In this document: positions 11,723 through 22,979 of the stretch, piece by piece
Numbering within the stretch: position 1 is the stretch's first letter
How the letters are laid out: each line of letters starts with the position of its first letter
From: Capsicum annuum
Lineage: Eukaryota; Streptophyta; Magnoliopsida; Solanales; Solanaceae
Reading direction: 5' to 3'
Assembly: GCF_002878395.1 (NCBI RefSeq)
Contig: NC_061114.1
Location: 160,456,894 to 160,520,893, forward strand
Length of the DNA: 64,000 bases
Program-made: the position numbers and the translations under genes
The notes under the pieces: generated by a model
What the model saw: only the letters and a program-made list of their open reading frames with translations
Told to the model about the DNA's origin: nothing
Databases searched by the model: none

Positions 11723-12388
11723 CTATTTCAACTCCTTAAGTTCTGCAGGGGCCATACGGTAAGAAGGAATAGAAATGGGCTGAGTATCGGGAAGAAGATC
11801 AATCCCAAACTCTATCTCTCTATCAGGAGGTATTCCTAGGAGATCATTCAAAAAGACATCAGAAAACTTATTGACGACGTTAACAGACTGGAGAGTTAGA
11901 GTCTCATACTTAGTGTCTTTGACTCTAACCAAATGGTAAATACACCCCTTAGAAATAAGCTTTCTAGCTTTAAGGTAAGAGATAAAATAACTCTTGGGTG
12001 ATACAGAATTCCCAGACCACTCAAACACGGATGCACTCGGAAACTGAAACTTGACCATTCGGGTCCGACAATCAATAGAGGCATAAGAAGAATACAACTA
12101 GTCCATACCCAGAATCACATCAAAATCTACCATGTCTAACTCAATCAGATCAGCCAACAAGACTCTATGAAAAATGGTAACAGGACACTTTTTATACACT
12201 TTCTGAGCAACAATCGAATCACCCACTGGGGTAGAAACTAGGATAGGCTCAGGAATAATCTCAGGACTCATATCAAAATTCACAGCAATCAAAGGTGTAA
12301 CATATGAGAAATTGGATCCAGGATCCAACAAAGCACACACATCAAACTGAAATATATGAAGCATACCAGTAACAACATCGGGAGAGTC
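11723..12388 (-). pseudogene. Aspartic protease and linker of gypsy pol
   Basis: The retroviral-type aspartic protease that would process Gag-Pol. The catalytic motif is CALLDPGSNFSYVTP (DPG, where the clade has IDPG). DFDVILGMD, the second conserved protease stretch, follows at about 12100. A TAG directly after GMD replaces the usual Trp. The linker into RT carries IPPDREIEFGIDLLPDTQPIS and YRMAPAELKELK. It is in one frame with gag and separated from it by one TAG at 12392-12394. Confidence 0.88.
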
Positions 12389-12391
12389 CTC

Positions 12392-13597
12392 CTATTCCTG
12401 GTGGGATGGTAAAGCATAGAATCTATTCTGGCGCTGCCTGCCAGCATTGCTAGAAGAGGCGCCCTGAGCTGGGGCTGGGCGAGTCGCTAGAACTGGAGCA
12501 CTAACAGTCTGAGTCTGGGTATAAGGGCGATAGTCACGATGCCCTTGTCTATCCTGTGGACAATCTCTAACTCTGTGACCCATGTCACCATACCGAAAAC
12601 AACCCTTCTTCTCACCCCAATACTCACCGGAATGAGCCCTACCATACTTAGGACATAGGGGACGATTTGGCTTACTGCCAGCACTGTACTGGGACCTGGA
12701 TGCATATGACCTGCTACCTTGCTCCTGCCTACCTCTAGGCATGGGAGCACTAGCAGATGACGGTGTTGGCATAGACGAACGATCCTGATACTGAGGGCGA
12801 CTCCCTCCCTGCGATTTAGTATGACCCTGTCTATGTTGCTCGGACCTAGCTCTCTTATTCCCTCTCATTCTATCTCTCTCCTTAATCTTGTCTACCTCAA
12901 TCTGTTGGGTATGATTCATCAACCTAGAAAGATTCATCTCACTGTTCAGTATAGCAGACCTACACTCCTTAACTACAAAACTAGACACTTCAGTCACAAA
13001 CTTACTCATACTAGCCCGATTATCAGCCACTAAATCAGGAGCATACTTGGCCAACTGATTGAACTTTAGACAGTACTCCCTAACAGTCATAGAGCCCTAT
13101 CGCAGGTTCATAAACTCTTCTACCTTCGCCTCCCTCATATCCAAAGGGAAAAACTTATCCAGGAATGCATCCTGGAACTCTTGCCAAGTTGTAGGGACAG
13201 CTCCCTCACCTCTACCTTTTCTCTAAACAACAACCCAGTCATAATCAAGGTCTTTCAACCTATACACAGCCAACTCCACACTATGTTCCTCAGATACATG
13301 CATCACCTAAGTAATCTTCCGTACCTCCTCTAAAAATAACCGTGGATCCTTATCAGACTTGGACCCATAGAATTTCGACAGATTCATCCGCATGAAGTCA
13401 CGAATCCTGGCAGCAGCTGAATCACCTCCCTACTGCTGTGGAGCCAGGGCAGGGTTGGCCTGAATATTTGCAGTAACAGCTTGGGCCAATGCCTGAAAGG
13501 CTGCTCGAAATTCAGCATGAGACACGTTTTCATTCAATAAGTCAGCGGGTTGAGGTTGCTGACCATCATTATTTCTTCATGCTCGATGTGGAGGCAT
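12392..13597 (-). pseudogene. Gag of the 6.3-16.2 kb gypsy element
   Basis: The capsid/nucleocapsid part. It starts at ATG 13595-13597 (MPPHRA), about 200 bases inside the PBS, and contains the retrotransposon-gag core (FYGSKSDKDPRLFLEEV, WQEFQDAFLDKFFPLDMREAK, MTVREYCLKFNQLAKYAPDLV). A basic, Gln/Ser-rich linker follows, then a single zinc knuckle. The knuckle reads CFRYGDMGHRVRDC: the second Cys of CX2CX4HX4C is Tyr. Five in-frame stops lie before 13090 and one at the end; several fit CGA-to-TGA or CAG-to-TAG. From gag to the RNase H there is no net frame loss. Confidence 0.88.
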
Positions 13598-13794
13598 ATT
13601 TCTGAAAGAGAAGAACACGAATCAATAGCAAAGAGAGATACTTTAAGCACGATAGACTTCTAAAAGAAAGAATCACACTTTTTCCTAAAACGTCTTGTAG
13701 CCTCTTGCTCATAGATGTGGCGTGCTACACACTGACGATCAAGACTCTACTTAACACGGCTTGTCAGACTCCCTAGGACACCTTAAAACCTTAG

Positions 13795-13806
13795 GCTCTG
13801 ATACCA
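13795..13806 (-). promoter_or_regulatory. Primer binding site (initiator Met tRNA)
   Basis: On the minus strand the bases TGGTATCAGAGC lie four bases after the end of the 5' LTR. This is the standard plant retroelement sequence complementary to the 3' end of initiator methionine tRNA. Confidence 0.92.
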
Positions 13807-13810
13807 AGTT

Positions 13811-16222
13811 TGTAACGCCCTAGAAAATAGGTCCCGAAGCGTTACACGGTGCTTGAGGCTATGAGTAGCCCCAAGCTAACCCTTTGAGCCACTTTCATTT
13901 AGTTCAACACAAATCAACGGGGTTTCCATAAATAACCCTCAAATATAAACAGAGTAATCATCATCCAAGAATAAAAAATTTTCATAAAGATAACAAAATA
14001 CCACTTATTATTCAACTCCCAACATCTATACTAGTCTGACAAGCCTCTAAGAAAATTAATAAAACCAGCGAGCCATTGAGACATGCCCCAACCGACTCAT
14101 ACTTAGTTATCAAATGTAAACAATTCCGTGAAACCAACATTAGACATCACGTCCTCGGAACATGAGGACTCACCACGACAGAGGATATAGAACAGCATGC
14201 CCAAAGAATCACTGTCGAACCTGGAACTGAGCACCTGAACCTACATTCCGAGAAAATGCAGCCCACATCCAAAGATGTGGGTCAGTACCATGGAAAGGAA
14301 CCGAGTATATGGGGGTGTATGCAGTTTTATAAACATCATCATCATAAATATTCATAAGAAATATGCAGGATGTATGAAAGACTCACATAGCCCAAAGAAA
14401 ATCATCATAATCATGAGATGATGAAATAAGTACAATAACACATGTGAGTCATCATATAATTTGTCAATCACTTCAGTTCATCAAGAATATCAATTCTCAT
14501 AATGTAAATATCATTTAAATCTTTCGAAGAATAACTTTCACAATTCCACTTTCAAATCACTTCACCATTCACCATAGACACAAGGAAACACACACAATGG
14601 GAGATCCTACAACCGACATAAACCATGTGAGCTACATGGAATCCAACGTACAACCCACATTGGGGAGAGCCATCCTATCCTTGCCATCGGAGTAGGACTA
14701 TAGATATCAAATCCACACAAACTAGTGATCACTATATAAATCAGCCCCAGGCTCACTCCTACGGGGGCACGTAGTTCTAGGGAAGTAAGGTCACTTTTAC
14801 CTCCCACTCGGTGCTAAAGATTTCTCTCGGACTTAGCTCAGGTCATTTCAAAGACAATCCATAACAAAATAGTTTCAGTAATATATAACTATACATCGGG
14901 AGCCATCATGCTTCCCATCTATCAAAATCAACCACGTTGTAGATTTCTTTCACACTCCAGTTCAAAACAACTCCATTTAGACCAAAAGGTCAAATCATTC
15001 AAAATATCTCAAATATTCAACATCAACCTGCTTATAACATACACTTTCTAGAAAAAACACAGTTTTCAATGGGGATTCACGACCCAAATATCAAAATCAT
15101 GATAAATATCGTTCAAGATTTATGCTTTATATCTCCACACATGTAAATTCATCTTTCAAAATCATAAACATCACAATTTCATAATGATCATCATAAGATA
15201 TGGGTTCATGCTTCAAATTCGTAAAAATCAAATGAAAATCATGCCTTTGTAAAGAAAATTACGTTTGGGCACAAGAACGAAAGAGAGTTCTTATTGAAAA
15301 ACTCCACATATCTTGAATGATGAACTTTAGATCGATAATCATTTTTGAGATGTTAATCGTGCCTTTGAATGATGGTTCTTGGAGTTCTTGAATTAGGAAC
15401 TTGGAATCTTGAATAAATTTGCAGAATTAATAGTGAACTTTGGAGGTTCTTGAAGTTGGATGTAGGAGCTTAGAGTTTTCTTTTTGAGGGAATTTGATGA
15501 AATATAATATATAATACTTTTAATAGGCTTTAATATAGGGTTTGGATGGACTTTGGGTGAGGGTAAATGACCAAAACGCCCCTAAAAATCAAAAAATTCT
15601 CAAATCTGTCCTTTGGTGGACTGTTTTGATAGTCTGAAGTAGATCAACCACAACGTTTTACTCCGATATCCAAATTGGATAAAACTAATTTAATTAGAAA
15701 GAGGACTCTCATATCTTTCTGTTGATATATAGTATCTCACCCAGATCATTGTGTACGAGGAGTTATGATCATTTGAAGTTGACCCAAAAATTCACTTTTG
15801 ATAGGCTGAAGTAGATCGACCATAACTTTTTGCTCCGATAGACAAATTGGATGAAACCAATTTCATTGGAAAGAGGACTCGCAGAGCTTTCCGTTGATAT
15901 ATAGTATATCACCCAGATTATTATTTACAAGGAGTTATGATCATTTAAAGTTGGAGAAAAAAATATGTCAGGCCTCAGTACTTTTTCCTGCACGTTTTAC
16001 TGTTCACTACTATTCATGGTTCGATCGAAATGTTCATAACTCATCGCTCGGGTGTTCGTTTTGGATGATCCACATATTGTTGGAAAGATTATTCGATACT
16101 CTACGCAATGGTGGGTCATAATCTAAGACATTTTGCATGAAAAATTTATAATTCATTCTAGAAGATAGAACCCAATACGTTTACGCACAAAATTTCAACG
16201 AAAATTTTTTTGGGGTATTACA
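13811..16222 (-). repeat. 5' LTR of the 6.3-16.2 kb gypsy element
   Basis: A 2412 bp LTR, TGTAACGCC...GTATTACA on the plus strand, the partner of 6339-8729. On the minus strand it would contain the promoter. I did not single out a TATA box. Confidence 0.9.
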
Positions 16223-16961
16223 GATTTCTTTACCTTATATGAATATTTTATTTTTACCTCAACCGTTAATTTACATCGACGTAATTCAAATTCAAACAAC
16301 GATTTTCATAAATAGCAAATCAAAGCTAATTCAAAAAACAAAGTGCTTCCAATATTAATGATGATCTTCTGAAATTTTGAAGAAAATATTGAAAATACAA
16401 CACTCCAATTACAGGTATAGATAAACAAATTTGATTGTGTTTGTAAATTTCATAAAAAAAATATCGGGAGAATTGCTGAAAAACTTTCAACAAAGTTGCG
16501 TAACAGTCATGGAATTCCGAAATTTGAGATTGTATCTGAATTCTATCAGTTTTAAAAAACTGGTCTGAGCAAATTATTTCTTTCAAATTTAAAGTTATCT
16601 ATGTCGTTATTTAATTTGAAATTTGAGATACAATTATTATACGATAAATTTAAATTTTAGCCGATGATAACTAGTATTCAAAAAAAATGTTCCTGTTTGT
16701 TGGAATTCGTTTTGCATTTTTGTATATACGAAATAGCTATTTTCTAAAGTATGTATTTTAATAGCTATATGTATTTGACTTTATATATTTTAAAAGTTAT
16801 ATGTATTTATAATATACGTATGCAGTTTATTTATGTCTATATGTATTTATATTATACATATGCAGTAATTTATATGTTGTAATAAAAATACATATGCATA
16901 TCATAAATATACATATTAATACTTGTAATATACATATGCTACTATAGAAAAAATACATTTG
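16223..16961 (-). repeat. Right arm of the 0.75 kb inverted repeat (probable MULE end)
   Basis: The reverse complement of 5337-6099. It begins at the first base after the gypsy LTR (GATTTCTTTACC) and ends in ATACATATG-rich DNA about 65 bases before the MULE transposase exon. About 239 bases that follow the arm on the left side (6100-6338) are missing here. Confidence 0.75.
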
Positions 16962-17026
16962 CTAAACTGGAATGATTTGAATTGTCAATTATTTTTTAAA
17001 AATTATTCTTGTATTAATAATTTTAG

Positions 17027-17422
17027 GTTATACCAGCCTCAGAGTATGTCTATACAGTCCACGACATGGATAAATATTTTATTATTTGTCTTAAGAAAAA
17101 AATATGTTCTTGCCATGCATTCCAATTAGATGAGATACCGTGTGTGCATGCTTGTGTAGTACTTGGTAGCAAGAGTTTTCAAAAGGGACCATACTGCTCT
17201 GATCTATACAAGCTAAAAACTGTGTTAAGAATGTATGATCTTTCCATTTATCCTCTACCACACAAAGATGATTAGGTAATTTCACAGGAGATATTGGAGG
17301 AGATAGTGTTGCCCCCAAAATACAAGCGACCCCCTGGAGACCTGCAAAGAAGAAACATGGAAAATCGAGAAGAGATATGTTCGAAAAGAAAAATAAAAAT
17401 TATTGTAGTTAATTCACAATAG
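17027..17422 (+). pseudogene. MULE (MuDR-type) transposase C-terminus with SWIM zinc finger
   Basis: The last exon of a Mutator-like transposase. A splice acceptor (ATTTTAG) ends at 17026, and the frame then runs EYVYTVHDMDKYF, the SWIM finger CSCHAFQLDEIPCVHA (CxC...CxH), and YCSDLYKLKTVLRMYDLSIYPLP. A TAG at 17273-17275 sits where the family usually has Trp. The frame continues with ILEEIVLPPKYKRPPGD and a basic tail to TAG 17420-17422. The DDE core and N-terminus are absent upstream, where the inverted-repeat arm starts. A SWIM finger is typical of MURA and FAR1-like proteins; the KYKRPPG tail fits MULEs. Confidence 0.85.
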
Positions 17423-17859
17423 ACGTTCATGTATAAAATATAAATGATGATAAGTTTATTGATGTATTCAGTCAAAAAATAATTGCTTTATTTTTTCACT
17501 GATTATTATATGATTCTAAATTTTTATAAAAAAATTTATTGTTATTGAACTTTTTATAGTTAAATTGTTGCAAATGTTATCATTAAGAATATAGTATACA
17601 AGACGTGTAACATCATTTATTTATATTTAATAAATTGTACGCCACACAAGTCAAATTTTTAATCTGAAAATAAAATATATGAGAATCTAATAAATACCTA
17701 TGTCAATATATAAAAACTAAGAATAAGTTAACATACATTTATGTAATAAATAAAAATAATTAAGAATATATATAATGACTTATTAATTACATAACTAAAA
17801 CTTTAAATACATTTATTTAAAAAAAAATACATTAATCATACATAAATATGCATTATTCA

Positions 17860-18350
17860 TATATATATATATGAAAAAAATCTATGAATAACTCATAAAT
17901 ACATATGCTTATATGGCAAAATACATATGTATTAAACTGGACAAATACACATACATATGCAGAGCCAAAAAAATATATATTCAGACAAATATATATATAT
18001 ATATATGCATTATGCATAACTACATGTGTTAATTATATATACATATGCATTAATACATATGCATAACATAAAAGGGTACAACACACATTTCTGATAAAAT
18101 ACTTATGTATTAATCATAAATACATATACATCATAAAAATATGTAGACTTATGTAAAACTATACAATAATTATGTAGTATTCAGAAGTATATGTGCATAA
18201 CTGGAAAAAAGCACATGCATTACTCAAAATACATATGCATTACTCAAAAATATATATGCATAAAATGAAAAATACAAATGCATAACTGAAAAATACATAT
18301 AATGACTGAAACATACATATTCATTACTAAAATTTATATTCAAAACTAGA
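17860..18350. repeat. Degenerate ACATATGCAT-rich tandem region
   Basis: Irregular repeats of about 20-25 bases built on AAATACATATGCATAACTG. The rest of 17423-18573 is extremely AT-rich with no codable frame. The same ATACATATG words occur in both inverted-repeat arms and around 19040-19560. Confidence 0.65.
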
Positions 18351-18573
18351 AAGCATGTAGTCATACCAAAATATGCATAGCACTAGCATAAACTAAGCAC
18401 AAACAACTGTATTTTAGAAATTTAAACATAAAAATCTAACAATTACAGCAAAAAAAATATTAAAATATCAACTTTCAACATTAAAGTGACATATGAAACC
18501 TAAGAAATATTCAACTAAATCTTAGTCTACCTAAAGTTCACTATTGTAAAATACAACAAATTCAAAATAATCT

Positions 18574-18819
18574 TCAAATATCATGCACTTTAATATCTTC
18601 TGTTATCCCAATATCCCTAGGAGGCCTCATTGGTGCTTCATCATTACTTTGTGCCTTCTCTTCTTCTTTCCTCAAACCATAACGCCACAACATTAAAGCA
18701 TATCTCATGAGAAGAAGATCTGGATCAAAGTCAACAATTGAAACACCGTCAACAATTGAAACATACACATGAATTACCCTTGCCATGTATATTTTGAGAA
18801 CACAATAGCTATACAACAC
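18574..18819 (-). pseudogene. Ulp1-like protease, C-terminal tail fragment
   Basis: The open frame ends with FDPDLLLMRYALMLWRYGLRK, a charged stretch, PMRPPRDIG and VHDI. In DUF1985-Ulp1 proteins the same kind of tail (RYATLLWKYG...) follows the catalytic Cys exon; compare RKRYATLLWKYEEAKAQ in the pseudogene at 1865-5227. The upstream Cys exon is not recognisable. It converges on the MULE transposase end at 17027-17422, so both may come from one element. The residues before FDPDLL look like readthrough of an intron. Confidence 0.6.
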
Positions 18820-19654
18820 AAAAATATAATTATATGTCTAAACAGTGCAGCATATGTATTTAAGAAAATACAACTTAAAAGTTACATTACATCTTAAAGT
18901 AACATCGCTGCTCTATATCTTAGTTATCAAACATCAAAATACAAACATTTTCATCACTGATCCATATCTTAGTTATCAAACATCAATATACAAACATTGT
19001 CATTTGCTCTTAATAAACATATACAACTAAGCAAAAACTATAAATATTAGCAGTACAAATAAGAAAATACATATCTAACACATAACAAATACATTTCATA
19101 TGATTCCAAGCAAACAAATTACATATGTATTTTATTTATATATAATTTATCAAAATATCATACTTATCAATAAAAAAGAAGAACATATCATAGCCAAAAA
19201 CATATCTTATCAGTAAACAAAACAGATACATATCTAACTTGTACCATGTATAACATTTACATGCTAAAATAGTGGTACTTATATATTTACAATATACATA
19301 TTATATTTACATTAAAACATATACATATGTATTTCATGAATACACGAATGGTCCAAATTTAATTTACAAGAAAATATACAACTGAACATCAATTACAAAC
19401 CTTATCAGTAACAAATACAAATATCTTATACATACAAATCGAAAATCTTAGATATAACAGATGCATATCAACAAATTAGCAACAAAACTAAAACAAGTAA
19501 ACACCTTATAAAATGTATATATAAAATACATATATGAACATATTTTTCAGAAATTATAAAACTTTACACATATCAAAATACCTCCTTCACTTTCTCTTCT
19601 TTAGATTTAAAATCAGATGAAACAGGACTTGAAATTTTACTAGATTCTACTTTT

Positions 19655-19936
19655 TCATTCGACTTTCTCTTTTTCACTGATTTTTAAATTTTTGTGGATT
19701 TTAGGGATGAAAATTTTATCAATGATGTTCAAAGTCTTTACAGGATCGCTACGTTGCTTCGATCTCAACTCTTCAATGCTAGTAGAACACAAGTTAACGT
19801 CTTCATCTTGTGTTAAATCAAGATTAAACGATGAAATTTCATCAAAAACTAAATTCATCGGTTGAATACCTTTAACTGAACTACTACTATTTACATATTC
19901 TGCAATTACAATGAAAATCCTAAAAATACAACACAC
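19655..19936 (-). pseudogene. Acidic hypothetical segment, possibly the linker of the same Ulp1 gene
   Basis: An open frame of 93 codons with SSSSVKGIQPMNLVFDEISSFNLDLTQDEDV and a Lys-rich end (KNLKISEKEKVE). I recognise no domain. Position and strand (about 0.9 kb upstream of the Ulp1 tail fragment) and the acidic linker-like composition suggest the N-terminal or linker part of that gene. The DNA between (18820-19654) is AT-rich with no clear exon. Low confidence; it could be chance. Confidence 0.3.
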
Positions 19937-20559
19937 AAAAAAATAAATTCAAAAAATCACATAATCTTCATATAAATTTCAAATCCCAACATAAAAAGAG
20001 AAATAAATAATTTTGTGTAGATAAAAGAAAAATAAAATCTTGGGATCTGAAGAAACTACTACTACTGTCTTCACTCTGTCATTTTCATCTTCTTGTTGAA
20101 TAAAACAGTAAAAAGTTAAGCTTTTAGAAAAACTAAAGACAAAAAAGACCACCATACATAATTTTGATAGTGTTCACGGAAGATTACAAGATTTAGAAAG
20201 AGAAAGAGTAAAAAAGAAGTGGGTGAAAGAGTCAACCAAACCTTTTTCTGTGCTTTTTTGGATGTAAAATCACAGACGAAGGTTCAAAAAAAATGGCGAT
20301 AAGTACAGAAAAAAAAGACAAATTCGCAGAAGAATATTGAAAAAAAGTGCCGACAAAAAATCACGTAAAAAAATTTATATGAAAAATATAACATGCATTA
20401 ACTCTAAAAATAAACTTACATTAATAAATGGAGAGAGTGTTTATCAAGATCTTGAGAGAAAAATATGAAATTTGAAAAAAAAAAAAAAGGGAAGTGAAAT
20501 TGGTAAAGTAGCGTGAATATAGGGTAAAGTAAAAAAATGATTTAAAGATACGCGCTTCT

Positions 20560-20668
20560 AATAAAAAGGTAAAATATTGCTAGTTTTGTTATTAGTTGTA
20601 ATTTTGAGAAACTATTGTTATTAGTTGTAATTAATGTCTTAAAGTTGTTAGTTTGTATAATTTTTCCT
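20560..20668 (+). repeat. Candidate MULE right end
   Basis: The sequence has repeated TTGCTAG/TTGTTATTAGTTGTAATT words and ends AGTTTGTATAATTTTTCC at the edge of the 1.5 kb repeat array. It resembles 6225-6330 in the same orientation. The DNA before it (19937-20559) is AT-rich and could be a promoter region for the minus-strand fragment at 19655. I saw no matching left tip, so the element's extent is not established. Confidence 0.4.
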
Positions 20669-22188
20669 TATTTTTTCCCTCATTCCAGCTGCCCCAGGCC
20701 CCCAGGCCCAAATCTTTGCTGAAGGACCTAGTCCAACCTCTAAAATTTTTCAAGTAGATCCCTAATTTAACTATGAGATAATATCTAGCGGATATATCTC
20801 TATGAGATAATATCTATTCAAGAACTAAGATAAGCATCACGAAGGATGATCATTGGTGTGATGATATAAATCAAGAAGACCTTTTAACAATAGATGAGTT
20901 ATGGGTATACATTACATGATCCACAAGAACTTTTCGGAAAAAAAATAGTTGATAAAAGTATCATTAAAGTTAAAGATTTAACAAAATGCTTGATCTATAC
21001 TCCATTCGAAGACATTATGCTCTTAAAATTATATATGTAGAAGAACTTGTGAGAAATAATCGATAATATAATTATGATATACGAATCACTCAATGTTTCT
21101 CACTACTTAAAAAAACTACCTAATTAATTTGCTACAAGAACTATATTTTACCTTTACACATATGTGTTTTTCATGCACCACATATATATTTCTTTTTTAC
21201 TCGGCGTCAAGTTAGAATACGAGTTATCAACCTGTAGAATGACTGCAAAGTTAGGCAGCCAAGTGGAGTTATTAGAAAATTTATGGCGCTGAAGTAACAT
21301 TGAACACCTACACATGAAAAAAGAAGAAGATTTAGATAATAAGGAGGAATAAAAACAATGATTGTAATTTCTCTAATTGGATGCATGTATGAAATGAAAC
21401 AACAATGACAAGTCAATAGCCATAGTGCATAGAAATCTAACATTTTTTATCCTAAATTCATCAATGCAAAATTCATAAGGAATAATATATTGTCGGTTAT
21501 GAAAGATATTTAAGAAGATGCACCATTTCAACTTCCAAATTATTAAGTTGTGAAGCTTTTTAGTTATTAAATTAATTGATCATATATGGTAGTCATTACT
21601 TTCAATGGATGAAAAATTTTAGATCCATTGAAAAATTTTAGAATATCTAAAGAGACATGTTATTTAAATAGAAAATACACATGAATGAGGACTTTTTGTA
21701 ACTCATGAGATATAATTAGTATTGATACTTAATTTTTGTCCTCCCCATTCCGAATTAATTTTTGAGTTTCTTGATTTCAAATAAGTTTTAAAATATTTAT
21801 TTTAGGTTATTTTAAAAATAAATTTCAAGCCTACCTTTTAAATTTTAGGTGAAATTAGTATGATATGTGTTTAACTATTTAAAATCATATATTTCTCACT
21901 TAAAGAAAATATTTTAGAATTTATTTTGAATGAAAAGTTTGTATGAATTACAAATATTATACTTTTCTTAAAATCGATTAAAAATAAGGAATTGACGACA
22001 TAACTAATTTCTTAATTTTTAAATAAAATAATTATGGCTTATATAATATTAATTTTGAGATTATTGAATTTGAGAAGTACGTTAAATAAATTGGAAATTA
22101 ATTTCATCTCTATTTGATTCATTTGTGCAATTTTGACCGTTTTCTTAATTTAATGGGTTAGAATTATAATAAGGCCTTCCCTTTTATT
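20669..22188 (+). repeat. 1.5 kb tandem repeat, copy 1
   Basis: The first of three head-to-tail copies. Landmarks are a CCCTCATT...GGCCCAAATCTT start, GAGATAATATCTAGCGGATATAT, GTGAGAAATAATCGATAATATAATTA, the CGTTGAACACCTAC-type part and ...TATAATAAGGCCT at the end. GGCCC is at about 20704 here and about 22213 in copy 2, giving a period near 1.5 kb. The hydrophobic open frame 21207-21443 (minus) recurs in copy 2 but is not kept in the last copy, so I do not call it a gene. Confidence 0.85.
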
Positions 22189-22979
22189 TTTCCTCTCATT
22201 TTAGCTACCCCTGGCCCAAATCTTAGCTGAAGGACCCAACCCAACTTCGAAAAATTTTCAAGTAGATCTCCAATTTATCTATGAGATAATATCTAGCGGA
22301 TATATATCTTTGAGATAATATCTATTCAAGAACTAAGATAAGCATCACAAAGGACGATCGTTGTTGTGATGATATAAGTTAAGAAGACCTTTTTATAATA
22401 AAGGAGTTCTGGGTATACCTGGCATGATACACAAAAACTTTTTGAAAAAAAACAGTAGAGAAAGTATCATTAAAGTTAAAAATTTAATAGAACGCTTAAT
22501 CTATACTCCATTCGATGACATTATGCTCTTAAAATTATATATGCAGAAGAACTTGTGAGAAATAATCGATAATATAATTATTATACACGAATCACTCAAT
22601 GTTTCTCACTACTTAAAAAACTACCTAATTAATTTGCTAAAAGAACTGTATTTTACCTTTACCCATATGTGTTTTCCATGCACCATATATATATATATAT
22701 ATATATATATATTTCTTTTTGACTCGGCGTTAAGCATGAATACGAGTTATCAACCTGTATAATGATTGCAAAGTTAGGTAGCCAAATGGAGTTATTAGAA
22801 AATTTATGACGCTGAAGTAACGTTGAACACCTACAAATAGTAAAAGAAGAAGATTTAGATAATAAAAAAGAATAAAAACTATGATTGTAATTTCTATAAA
22901 TGGATGCACGTATGAAATGAAAAACAATGACAAGTCAGTAGCCATAGTCCATAGAAATCTATCATTTTTATACGCTAAA
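22189..22979 (+). repeat. 1.5 kb tandem repeat, copy 2, left half
   Basis: Matches the first half of copy 1 and stops at CGCTAAA, where copy 1 continues ...CTAAATTCATCAATG. The other half resumes at 31904 (TTCATCAATG), so the break is an insertion site between A and T. Confidence 0.85.
22685..22712. repeat. (TA)n microsatellite
   Basis: About 14 uninterrupted TA units inside copy 2. The corresponding place in copy 1 has only CATATATATTTC, so the run expanded after duplication. Confidence 0.9.

Larger units (their letters stand above)
6339..16222 (-). mobile_element. Ty3/gypsy chromovirus-like LTR retrotransposon (Tekay/Del-like), 9.9 kb
   Basis: A complete but dead LTR retrotransposon on the minus strand: 5' LTR 13811-16222, PBS 13795-13806, gag-pol 13597 to about 8702, polypurine tract 8730-8742, 3' LTR 6339-8729. 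The domain order is Gag, protease, RT, RNase H, integrase and a chromodomain-like tail, hence Ty3/gypsy. The LTRs are about 2.4 kb, and the tail (KVLWRNQSVEGATWEAEADM, then YPHLF) suggests the Tekay/Del clade. The LTRs begin and end TG/CA and differ at many positions, so the insertion is not recent. The 5 bp flanks do not match (GAGGC before 6339, GATTT after 16222), so the flanks were rearranged. Confidence 0.92.
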
